From NCBI GenBank assembly GCA_003453215.1, contig DMMB01000055.1:11478-24876 (forward strand): a DNA stretch of 13,399 nt, read 5' to 3'. The notes beneath the pieces were generated by a model. That model ran no database searches, had not been told where the DNA came from, and saw only the letters and a list, made by a program, of their open reading frames with translations. Position numbers and translations under genes: made by a program. How positions within the stretch are numbered: position 1 is the first letter of the stretch; the number at the start of each line of letters is the position of its first letter. This document shows, piece by piece, positions 6,036-12,266 of the stretch. The DNA is from Oscillospiraceae bacterium (GTDB lineage: Bacteria; Bacillota; Clostridia; Oscillospirales; Ruminococcaceae).

Positions 6036-6122
6036 ATGGAAAGGATTTATATCATAGCCATTGTAGTGGCGATTATTCTGCTGGCGGTCAATGTAATCCG
6101 GAACTATGGCAATCGGAGCTGA
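6036..6122 (+). CDS. 28-residue single-pass membrane microprotein, copy B
   Basis: A paralogue of copy A of exactly the same length: 28 codons from ATG to TGA, with AAGGAGG at 6021-6027 and an 8-base gap. The product starts MERIYIIAIV, continues as one hydrophobic helix to about residue 21 and ends RNYGNRS. Differences from copy A are mostly conservative (Val/Ile, Leu/Val, Asp/Asn, Lys/Arg), but the N-terminus MER carries charge where A has MPV. Codon choice is more relaxed (ATA, AGG, CGG, GTA), so it is probably expressed less than A. The leader of about 100 bases includes a 6-bp hairpin TCTCGG / CCGAGA (5983-5988 with 6005-6010). The function is unknown; no characterised family is recognised. 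Confidence 0.8.
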   Translation: MERIYIIAIVVAIILLAVNVIRNYGNRS

Positions 6123-6152
6123 GTCGATCGGCCGATAGCGCAGGGCTCCCAG

Positions 6153-6183
6153 CGGAAGGAAAAAATTTTCCGCCGAAGTTTTT
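6153..6183 (+). terminator. Probable terminator after microprotein B
   Basis: An interrupted stem CGG-GGAAAA / TTTTCC-CCG with a very small A-A loop and small internal asymmetry, followed by TTTTTATTTT. It is weaker than the terminator of copy A but correctly placed, 30 bases after the stop. Confidence 0.6.
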
Positions 6184-6231
6184 ATTTTGCAGGATTTTCT
6201 ATCATTACGGCTTTTATTTTGCGGCGCTGTG

Positions 6232-6240
6232 TGCTATACT
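6232..6240 (+). promoter_or_regulatory. Extended -10 promoter of murA
   Basis: TGC-TATACT (TGN plus five of six -10 matches) at 6232-6240. The -35 region is only T-rich (TTTTAT at 6212-6217, 17 bases upstream). A start near 6247 leaves a leader of about 88 bases before murA. Confidence 0.55.
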
Positions 6241-6334
6241 ATCATCGGGTCACAGCGTCAGCCTGCTGTTTCCCTATTTCAAAAAATAAAATGCCTTATC
6301 ATCGAAAAATATAGAAAATAACGAGGATCATCCA

Positions 6335-7618
6335 ATGAAGAAACTCATTGTAAACGGCGCGGAACAGCTCTCGGGAGAGGTTTCCGTCGGCGGCGCGAAA
6401 AATGCCGCTGTTGCCATTATTCCCGCCACGGTGCTGGCCCGGGGCCGCTGTGTGCTGGAAAATGTCCCCGATATCCATGATACGGAGCTGCTGTTCAATA
6501 TGCTGCGTGCTATGGGTGCTACCGTAGAAAAACTCAGCCGTACTTCGGCGGTTATCGATACTTCCACCCTTACCGAAGCAACGGTTCCTTACGAACTTTC
6601 CAAGCATATGCGCGCCAGCTACTATTTTATCGGCTCGCTGCTGGGGCGCTTTGGGCAGGCCTGTGTTTCCATGCCCGGCGGCTGCAATTTTGGCGTTCGC
6701 CCCATCGATCAGCACATCAAAGGTTTTGAACTTCTGGGCGCGGAAATCCGCATTGAAAATGGCCTTATTTATGCCGATACCAAGGGGATGCAGGGCGCCC
6801 ATATCTACTTCGATCAGGTCTCGGTGGGCGCTACCATTAATGTAATGCTGGCGGCAGTAAAGGCCAGCGGCATGACGGTGCTGGAAAATGTGGCCAAGGA
6901 ACCGCATATTGTCGATCTGGCCAACTTTCTCAATTCCATGGGAGCGGATATCCGCGGCGCCGGCACCGATGTCATTAAAATCCGTGGGGTAGATGTGCTG
7001 CATGGTACCGATTACAGCATTATCCCCGATCAGATTGAAGCCGGTACCTATATGGCTGCGGCCGCAGCCGTCGGCGGCGATGTTCTGGTGAAGAACGTCA
7101 TTCCCAAGCATCTGGAACCGATCACGGCCAAACTGCGGGAAGCCGGTGCGACCATCACCGAAGGAGATGACTGGGTGCGGGTGGTTCGCACTGGCACGCT
7201 CCGCCGCATCAACCTCAAAACCATGCCGCATCCCGGCTTTCCCACCGATATGCAGCCCCAGATGGCCGCCATGCTCACCTGCGCCGAGGGGACAAGCATT
7301 ATCACCGAGGGCGTGTGGGATAATCGCTTCCGCTATACCGAGCAACTGGTGCGCATGGGGGCCCGCATTACCGTAGATGGTAAAGTGGCCGTCATTGAAG
7401 GGGTAAAGGGCCTGCAGGGTGCACCGGTCAAAGCGTGCGATCTGCGCGGCGGCGCGGCGGTGATTATTGCCGGGCTGATGGCCAAGGGGACGACCGAAAT
7501 AGAAGATACCCTGCACATCGAGCGCGGGTACGAAAATGTAGTGGAAAAGTTCGCCGGTCTGGGGGCGGATCTCCACTATGTCACCCTGCCGGATCAGCCC
7601 CTTTCCGAGCAGGCATAA
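6335..7618 (+). CDS. murA: UDP-N-acetylglucosamine 1-carboxyvinyltransferase
   Basis: Cytoplasmic enzyme of the first committed step of peptidoglycan synthesis: it moves enolpyruvyl from phosphoenolpyruvate to UDP-GlcNAc. It is 427 residues long, the usual size. Key residues are present: Lys22 in GGAKNA, Arg93 in KHMRAS, the catalytic and fosfomycin-target Cys117 in MPGGCNFGVRPIDQH, Asp305 in PTDMQPQ, and Arg397 in HIERGYENV. The ATG at 6335 follows GAGG at a normal 8 bases. It is transcribed alone, between an extended -10 promoter and a strong terminator. Clostridia often carry two MurA paralogues; whether this is the main or second copy cannot be told from this window. The presence of Cys predicts fosfomycin sensitivity of this enzyme. 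Confidence 0.97.
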   Translation: MKKLIVNGAEQLSGEVSVGGAKNAAVAIIPATVLARGRCVLENVPDIHDTELLFNMLRAMGATVEKLSRTSAVIDTSTLTEATVPYELSKHMRASYYFIGSLLGRFGQACVSMPGGCNFGVRPIDQHIKGFELLGAEIRIENGLIYADTKGMQGAHIYFDQVSVGATINVMLAAVKASGMTVLENVAKEPHIVDLANFLNSMGADIRGAGTDVIKIRGVDVLHGTDYSIIPDQIEAGTYMAAAAAVGGDVLVKNVIPKHLEPITAKLREAGATITEGDDWVRVVRTGTLRRINLKTMPHPGFPTDMQPQMAAMLTCAEGTSIITEGVWDNRFRYTEQLVRMGARITVDGKVAVIEGVKGLQGAPVKACDLRGGAAVIIAGLMAKGTTEIEDTLHIERGYENVVEKFAGLGADLHYVTLPDQPLSEQA

Positions 7619-7634
7619 AAGAAAAGATTTTGGC

Positions 7635-7671
7635 GGGCCGGAGAGTAGTTCTGCTCCGGCCCCTTTCTTTT
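7635..7671 (+). terminator. Terminator of murA
   Basis: A 9-bp perfect stem GGGCCGGAG / CTCCGGCCC with a 10-base loop followed by CTTTCTTTT. It starts 16 bases after the murA stop. Confidence 0.88.
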
Positions 7672-7701
7672 GGCCTTTTGCCCCCATGCGGGGATAAGGC
7701 C
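7672..7701 (+). other. Second hairpin between murA and the walJ-like gene
   Basis: GGCCTT pairs with AAGGCC, and inside it CCCC pairs with GGGG around CATGC. It directly follows the murA terminator. A T-rich stretch (TTTATTTTAT) lies about 10 bases later, so it may be a backup terminator or part of the leader of the next gene. No clear promoter was found between it and the gene at 7745. Confidence 0.5.
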
Positions 7702-7744
7702 GGCTTTCCGTTTATTTTATCCCATTTTCCTCCGAGGTGACAGC

Positions 7745-8530
7745 ATGGTAACATTCTATCCGCTTTCCAGCGGCAGCAGCGGCAACAGCTACTATCTTTC
7801 TGCCGGGGAAGGCCAGGGCGGCCTGCTCATCGATGCGGGCATCTCCGCCCGCCGCATCCGGCAGACACTCTGTGATGCCAATATGGACCCGGCTGGCCTG
7901 TGCGGAATTCTTATCACTCACGACCATACCGACCATGTGGCAGGATTGCGGGTGCTGGCCAAGCAGCTCCGGCTGCCGGTCTATGCGACCGTCGGTACGC
8001 TGGAGCGCTTGACCGCCCTGGTGGAACCTGCCACCCGCCTGATTCCTCTGGAGGAAACACAAGAGATTGCCGGCATGGGGGTGCAATGGTTTGCCACCCA
8101 GCACGATGCCCCCGATTCCTGCGGCTTCCGGATTGAAACCGGCCGCCGCACCATTGGCTTTGCCACCGATCTGGGTCTTGTCACCCCTACGGTATGGGAA
8201 CACCTGCTGGGCAGCCACCTTACGGTGCTGGAATCCAACTACGAGGACAGCGTCCTGCTGAACTGCGGCTATCCCTATTATCTCAAGCAGCGCATTCGCT
8301 CGGAATACGGTCACCTTTCCAATGCCGAAGCGGCCCGCACTGTGGCCGCCCTGGCGGAACGCGGTACCGCTCATTTTGTGCTGGCACACCTAAGCCGGGA
8401 AAGCAATACCCCTGCCCTGGCCCGCAGCAATACCGAAACGGCACTTTCCGCCGCCGGGCTGCAGCCGGAACGGGACTATCGCCTGTGGATTGCCCCGCGG
8501 GATTGTCCGGGCACCATGATCCGCTTTTAA
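7745..8530 (+). CDS. walJ: MBL-fold metallohydrolase, WalJ/YycJ-like
   Basis: A 261-residue metallo-beta-lactamase-fold hydrolase of the YycJ/WalJ family, cytoplasmic, thought to be a nuclease-like enzyme tied to cell-wall or division control in Firmicutes; its exact reaction is not settled. The opening LSSGSSGNSYYLSAG and the metal motif THDHTDH (His59, His61, Asp63, His64) are clear. Further metal ligands are His120, Asp142 and His215 (LAHLSRESNTP, a family signature). I chose the ATG at 7745, with GAGGTGA just upstream; an in-frame ATG at 7670 lies in the preceding terminator. The next gene, rlmH, starts 12 bases after the stop. The pairing with rlmH echoes the walJ-rlmH neighbourhood of Bacillus, but no walRK genes are visible here. 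Confidence 0.88.
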   Translation: MVTFYPLSSGSSGNSYYLSAGEGQGGLLIDAGISARRIRQTLCDANMDPAGLCGILITHDHTDHVAGLRVLAKQLRLPVYATVGTLERLTALVEPATRLIPLEETQEIAGMGVQWFATQHDAPDSCGFRIETGRRTIGFATDLGLVTPTVWEHLLGSHLTVLESNYEDSVLLNCGYPYYLKQRIRSEYGHLSNAEAARTVAALAERGTAHFVLAHLSRESNTPALARSNTETALSAAGLQPERDYRLWIAPRDCPGTMIRF

Positions 8531-8542
8531 GGAGGACAAAAG

Positions 8543-9016
8543 ATGCTGAAAATTCAGGTCATTGCAATCGGCAAGGTCAAGGAGGAGTGGATGCGGCAGG
8601 GCATCGCCGAATACCAAAAACGGTTGGGGGCCTATTGCCGCTTTGAGATCATTGAACTGGAAGAATACCGTCTGCCGGAAAATCCCTCCCCGGCCGAAAT
8701 TGCCCGCGGTTTGGAAGAAGAGGGCAGCCGCATTCTAAAAAAAGCTTCCGGGCTTATTTTCCCGCTTTGTATCGAAGGAGATATGCTTACCTCCCCGCAG
8801 CTGGCGCAGCTCCTTTCTTCCTCCGCTCAAAAAAGCGGCTGCCTTAGTTTTATCATCGGCGGCAGCTTTGGGCTTTCTCCGCAGGTCAAGGCGGCCGCCG
8901 CCCGGCCCATCAGTTTTTCCCGGCTTACCTTTCCACACCAGTTGGCCCGGGTGCTGCTGTGCGAGCAGCTTTATCGTGCCTGCTCCATCAATGCCGGCGC
9001 CAAGTACCACAAGTAA
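8543..9016 (+). CDS. rlmH: 23S rRNA (pseudouridine1915-N3)-methyltransferase
   Basis: A SPOUT-class methyltransferase that methylates pseudouridine 1915 in helix 69 of 23S rRNA on the assembled 70S ribosome, using S-adenosylmethionine. It is 157 residues long, matching the family (about 155-160). The start MLKIQVIAIGKVK, the knot segment FIIGGSFGLS and the C-terminal LTFPHQLARVLLCEQLYRA with final YHK are diagnostic. The tail reads SINAGAKYHK where most members have a GEPYHK-type ending, a small oddity. AAGGAGG lies 7-8 bases before the ATG. It is cotranscribed with the walJ-like gene (12-base gap), and a terminator follows. Confidence 0.95.
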   Translation: MLKIQVIAIGKVKEEWMRQGIAEYQKRLGAYCRFEIIELEEYRLPENPSPAEIARGLEEEGSRILKKASGLIFPLCIEGDMLTSPQLAQLLSSSAQKSGCLSFIIGGSFGLSPQVKAAAARPISFSRLTFPHQLARVLLCEQLYRACSINAGAKYHK

Positions 9017-9028
9017 ATATTTCGATTG

Positions 9029-9060
9029 CCCGGAGTCTTAGCAGGCTCCGGGTTTTGCTT
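9029..9060 (+). terminator. Terminator of the walJ-rlmH unit
   Basis: A 7-bp perfect stem CCCGGAG / CTCCGGG with a 10-base loop followed by TTTTGCTTT. It starts 12 bases after the rlmH stop. Confidence 0.85.
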
Positions 9061-9075
9061 TACCCGGGGGGAAAA

Positions 9076-9100
9076 ATAAAAGCCCCCGCAGGGGATTTTC
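9076..9100 (-). terminator. Distal terminator of the MBOAT/DHHW operon
   Basis: Read on the minus strand: AAAA-T-CCCC, loop TGCG, GGGG-C-TTTT, then ATTTTT. The T-C mismatch weakens the stem, but the tail is U-rich. Confidence 0.6.
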
Positions 9101-9113
9101 GCTGTAAAGCCAA

Positions 9114-9146
9114 ATTTGCCCCGCACTATTACGGTGCAGGGCAAAT
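9114..9146 (-). terminator. First hairpin after the DHHW gene
   Basis: An 8-bp stem ATTTGCCC / GGGCAAAT, one C-A mismatch, then a 4-bp GCAC / GTGC stem around a 7-base loop. It lies 12 bases after the stop codon. Its U-tail is short, so it probably works together with the second hairpin at 9076-9100. Confidence 0.65.
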
Positions 9147-9158
9147 AAATTCAGCGGT

Positions 9159-10247
9159 TCAGTTTTTGGTAAAAGCCGCCAGCCCGGCAGTCAGATCGGA
9201 ACCCAGCAGGGTAGGGGTGCCGTACAGCAGCAGGGTGCGGTCATATTGGGCTTTGGCCAGGGCGGCCAGGGTCGCTTCGCTGCACTGTGTAACATCAACA
9301 TAGGTAATTTGGTTAAAGTGCAGTGCCAGGTAGGGGAGGACACACAGTGTATTTTCATCCCCCAGGATAAGAAGATGGCGAGGCACACTCCCTTCCGCCG
9401 TTATGGTAATGGTGGCGGCGGCTCCCCCCAGAATGCAGTCCATGCCGGTTGTGCCCGCCATGGGGTATAGGGTATCGTAGAGCGTTACAGTGCCATCGGC
9501 AGCGGTACGGCGTACCTGGTAGCTGCGGTTATCCTCCAGTGGCAGCAGCGCAGTTACCACATCGGGGCGTACCTTATCGTAGCTCCAGCGGGCATACAGG
9601 TCGCCGGTGCAGTCGTACCGCAACGGCGTATTGCTAAAGCTCTCTTTGGCATAAGGAAAGTAATCCAGCGCCGGTCCCAATGCCTGGTACAGCAGGTATC
9701 CGGTCAGTTGGGTGGGACGGTCATCGGTGCGGTAAAATAGCCGGCTGCCGCTGTGTTCCTCCAATAGCGGATACCCGTTCAGTACCTCCCGGCACAGCGG
9801 AGAAAGCGCTGCAGCCGCATTTTGCAGCCAGCTTTCCTGGTCAAACAGCAGGGCGGCTTCCGGCAGCAGTTGGCTGCTGATGGCGCAGGCACTGGGCAGC
9901 AGCACCACGCAGGGCCCTTTTTTGGCACAGTATTCGCTTAGGGCGGCCAGGTTATTCTCGCCCAGCGATTCATCGGTTACGGTCAGGTTTTCAATAAGCC
10001 CCTCGCCGGTAAAATAAATTCCGTCCATTTCCTGCACTCCGCCCAGCATCAGCAGGGTCGTTTTCCAGCGCTTCAGCACATCCCGCAGCGGCAGGTTCTG
10101 CTGCAGGGCCGTTTCCGTTTTATCTCCCCAATTTCCCTCGGCGGTCTGGTAATCTGCCGCAAAGTGGCCAGTCAGCAATAAGCTGCCCAGCAGCCCGCCA
10201 AACAGCAGGATGGCATACACCATGGCAATGATACGGTAGCGTTTCAT
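9159..10247 (-). CDS. DHHW/AlgX-like protein with degenerate active site
   Basis: A 362-residue extracytoplasmic protein of the DHHW (AlgJ/AlgX-like, SGNH-fold) family, partner of an MBOAT in polymer O-acetylation. An uncleaved N-terminal helix (about 6-27) anchors it. LPLRDVLKRWKTTLLMLGG and MDGIYFTGEGLIEN are the family's first blocks. Where active members read YRTDHHWT, this one reads YRTDDRPTQ (Asp175, Asp176, Arg177, Pro178). Where the catalytic Ser sits in a GDS motif, it reads LILGDENTL (Asp297, Glu298), followed by the typical LPYLALHFNQITYVDV. The Ser and His of the triad are therefore missing although the frame is intact. It starts 15 bases after the MBOAT stop with AAGGGGGTG as ribosome binding site, so it is in that operon. 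It may be a structural or binding partner. Confidence 0.82.
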   Translation of the reverse strand: MKRYRIIAMVYAILLFGGLLGSLLLTGHFAADYQTAEGNWGDKTETALQQNLPLRDVLKRWKTTLLMLGGVQEMDGIYFTGEGLIENLTVTDESLGENNLAALSEYCAKKGPCVVLLPSACAISSQLLPEAALLFDQESWLQNAAAALSPLCREVLNGYPLLEEHSGSRLFYRTDDRPTQLTGYLLYQALGPALDYFPYAKESFSNTPLRYDCTGDLYARWSYDKVRPDVVTALLPLEDNRSYQVRRTAADGTVTLYDTLYPMAGTTGMDCILGGAAATITITAEGSVPRHLLILGDENTLCVLPYLALHFNQITYVDVTQCSEATLAALAKAQYDRTLLLYGTPTLLGSDLTAGLAAFTKN

Positions 10248-10262
10248 TTCTGCAGCACCCCC

Positions 10263-11582
10263 TTACAGCAGGAAGGCCAGCGAGGTGGCCAACAAGATAA
10301 GATTCCACAGCAGGGTAGCCGTGTGGGCCGCCGTGGGCCAGCGCCGGGTAAAGCGGGCCATCAGCGGGGTAACGGCACCGCTGCACAGGAATACACTGGC
10401 GACCAGCAGCAGCCAGTGCGTCTGCAGCAGGTACAGGCAGCTTTGGTTGGCTGCCGCCGCGCCCCCCAGCCCCAGCATGACCCGCAGGGACGCCGCCGAA
10501 GCAGCCAGACTATCCCCGCAGTACCAGCAGAAGGAAATTAAAATAGCAATAAAGGTGTACATTCGGCACAGGTACGGCGGAATTTTTTCCACGTGCCGTT
10601 CGATATACAGAACCTCAAAGATGATAAACAGCCCCAAAAAGGCGCCCCATACCAGGTAGTTGAGGTTGATGCCATACCACAGGCCCATCAGCATGGTAAT
10701 CAGCAGAATATTGACCGAGGTGGAAAGAGGACCGTTATCCTCCGCGCCCAGCGCCTGGTAAACATACTTGCGCACAAAGCGATTGGCGGAAATATTGAAC
10801 CGGCCAAAGAAATCGGCCACCGAAGAGCTCTGCAGCGGATGATGGAAATTTTCCGGCAAATCCAGCCCAAAAAGCGCGCCGGTTCCCCGGGCCATATCGC
10901 TGTAGCCGGAAAGGGTAAAATAGATGTAGAAGATGTAGCACAGGACGTGCAGCCAGGTGCCTAAAATAGTGACCTCCAGCGAAAGCAGCGTTTCCCACTG
11001 GGCAATCAGCTCCCGCAGGGAACCGGCCAGCACCACAATTTTGGCCAGACCCCGCAAAAACTGCACCATACCGCGGGTAATGCCCTCGGCCGTCATCTGC
11101 AGGTTTTCCAGCTGCGGTGCAAATTGCTGTGCCGAAACAATGGGGCCAACGTACAGCTTGCCAAAAAAGCTGCAGAATACGCCGTAACGGATCGGGTCAT
11201 CAAAAGGCTCGCATTCGCCGTGGTACAGGTCAATGAGGTAGCCCACCGAAGTAAAAGCGGCAATGGCAATCCCAACGGGCAGCACCAGCTTATCCAGTTC
11301 GGTCAAAATGGAGCAGATAACGGCCAGGGCAATGTCTTTGATGACGCAGCCCAGCAAAATGGCACGCGCTTTGGGGTGCGCCATGGCAATGTATCGGGCC
11401 AGCAGGTAATCCGGCACCATAACAGCCAACAGCAACAGCAGGCACAGCGGAGAAAGCAGCGCAACAAACAGCAGGGAATACAGCAGCAGGAACCACCGCC
11501 GTCCATTGCTGTGCAAAAAATAATAAATCAGCCCGCCCACCGGCAGGAAAAGAAATAAAAATCCCAGCGAGTAAAGCTGCAA
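10263..11582 (-). CDS. MBOAT-family membrane protein lacking both conserved histidines
   Basis: A 439-residue polytopic protein of the membrane-bound O-acyltransferase family (AlgI/DltB/PatA branch), which normally carries acyl groups across the membrane onto cell-wall or secreted polymers. The N-terminus MQLYSLGFLFLFLPV, the GYSDMARGTGALFGLDLPENF block and the RKYVYQALG block are typical. But the usual RWHIS block reads RFNIS (Asn263), and the usual LWHG block reads LWYG (Tyr303); each is one base away from a His codon. The frame is otherwise complete, though slightly short for the branch (about 460-500). The start is a TTG at 11582 after GGGGGG, fixed by alignment to the family N-terminus; no ATG lies nearby. 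It is cotranscribed with the DHHW gene. No promoter was found in the 99 bases upstream, so it may be read from the holA unit. Confidence 0.85.
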   Translation of the reverse strand: MQLYSLGFLFLFLPVGGLIYYFLHSNGRRWFLLLYSLLFVALLSPLCLLLLLAVMVPDYLLARYIAMAHPKARAILLGCVIKDIALAVICSILTELDKLVLPVGIAIAAFTSVGYLIDLYHGECEPFDDPIRYGVFCSFFGKLYVGPIVSAQQFAPQLENLQMTAEGITRGMVQFLRGLAKIVVLAGSLRELIAQWETLLSLEVTILGTWLHVLCYIFYIYFTLSGYSDMARGTGALFGLDLPENFHHPLQSSSVADFFGRFNISANRFVRKYVYQALGAEDNGPLSTSVNILLITMLMGLWYGINLNYLVWGAFLGLFIIFEVLYIERHVEKIPPYLCRMYTFIAILISFCWYCGDSLAASAASLRVMLGLGGAAAANQSCLYLLQTHWLLLVASVFLCSGAVTPLMARFTRRWPTAAHTATLLWNLILLATSLAFLL

Positions 11583-11681
11583 TGCTTTCCCCCCTTTCTT
11601 CCTTATCGGGTTTGGATATGGTTTTGGTGTATGGATGGCCGCTCCGCAAGCAGTCGAGGACTGGGATGTTCCCGGCGATGA

Positions 11682-12266
11682 TTACAGCTCCGCAGCCAGC
11701 GTCTCCAGCTCCTCCGGGGTAAGCAGCCGGCTCAGGACCCCCGGCAGCGCATTGGCGCTCAGCCCCTGCGGCAGGTCCAGCCGTCGGCACAGGGCCCGCC
11801 GCTTTTCGGCACTGCCGGCCCCGCCGGAAAGCCCCAGTCGGTACAGATCGGCCTTGGTGATAACGGCAGGGCGGGGGGTATCGCTGCCCTCCAGCAGCCC
11901 GGCTTGCTCCAGAATATTCAGCAGGGTTTCGGGCGGCATTCCCTCCACTCCCAGTTTGCCTTCGGCACTGGGGGCAGCCTTGCGCCGCTCCTTGCCGTAA
12001 ATCTCCGGTGTATAGACCTGGATCAGTCGCTCCGGCGGAAGGGTCCCAGCCAGGTGCCCGCGAATGGCAAAGCCCGCCCGGTCGCTGTCGGTCAGTATCG
12101 CTACCGGGCCTTGCTCTGCCAGTCGGCGGAGCAGAGCCAACATTTCTTTATCTTTATAAATGCGAAAACCGCCGGTGAGAAAAATATCCCCCTCCACCAG
12201 GCTGCTCAGGGTCGCTTTATCGTATTTCCCCTCCACGATAAGAGGGTACTTCAATCGCCGCTTCAT
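11682..12266 (-). CDS. Toprim domain / DUF4093 protein, RNase M5-like
   Basis: A 194-residue cytoplasmic protein with an N-terminal Toprim domain: YPLIVEGKYDK (catalytic Glu12) and ILTDSDRAG (Asp60, Asp62). The linker GKERRKAAPS and KLGVEGMPPE leads to a C-terminal DUF4093 region. Toprim/DUF4093 proteins are widespread in Clostridia and are often labelled RNase M5, the nuclease that matures 5S rRNA. In true RNase M5 the motif is closer to GVEHA than to the GVEGM seen here, so the reaction is uncertain. The ATG overlaps the holA stop in ATGA, which implies translational coupling. All Toprim acidic residues are present, so it should be active. Confidence 0.85.
   Translation of the reverse strand: MKRRLKYPLIVEGKYDKATLSSLVEGDIFLTGGFRIYKDKEMLALLRRLAEQGPVAILTDSDRAGFAIRGHLAGTLPPERLIQVYTPEIYGKERRKAAPSAEGKLGVEGMPPETLLNILEQAGLLEGSDTPRPAVITKADLYRLGLSGGAGSAEKRRALCRRLDLPQGLSANALPGVLSRLLTPEELETLAAEL

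Noticed and set aside
6299..7687. Long open frame (462 codons) antisense to murA
   Set aside because: MurA on the plus strand matches its family end to end with all catalytic residues. The antisense frame has no ribosome binding site and a His/Gly/Gln-rich composition typical of a codon-bias shadow.
7670..7744. Longer N-terminus for the walJ-like protein from the ATG at 7670
   Set aside because: It would start inside the T-tract of the murA terminator, has no ribosome binding site, and adds 25 residues not found in the family; the ATG at 7745 has GAGGTGA.
11290..11790. 166-codon minus-strand frame overlapping the MBOAT start
   Set aside because: It is a frame shadow of the MBOAT gene; the MBOAT frame carries the family N-terminus and a ribosome binding site.
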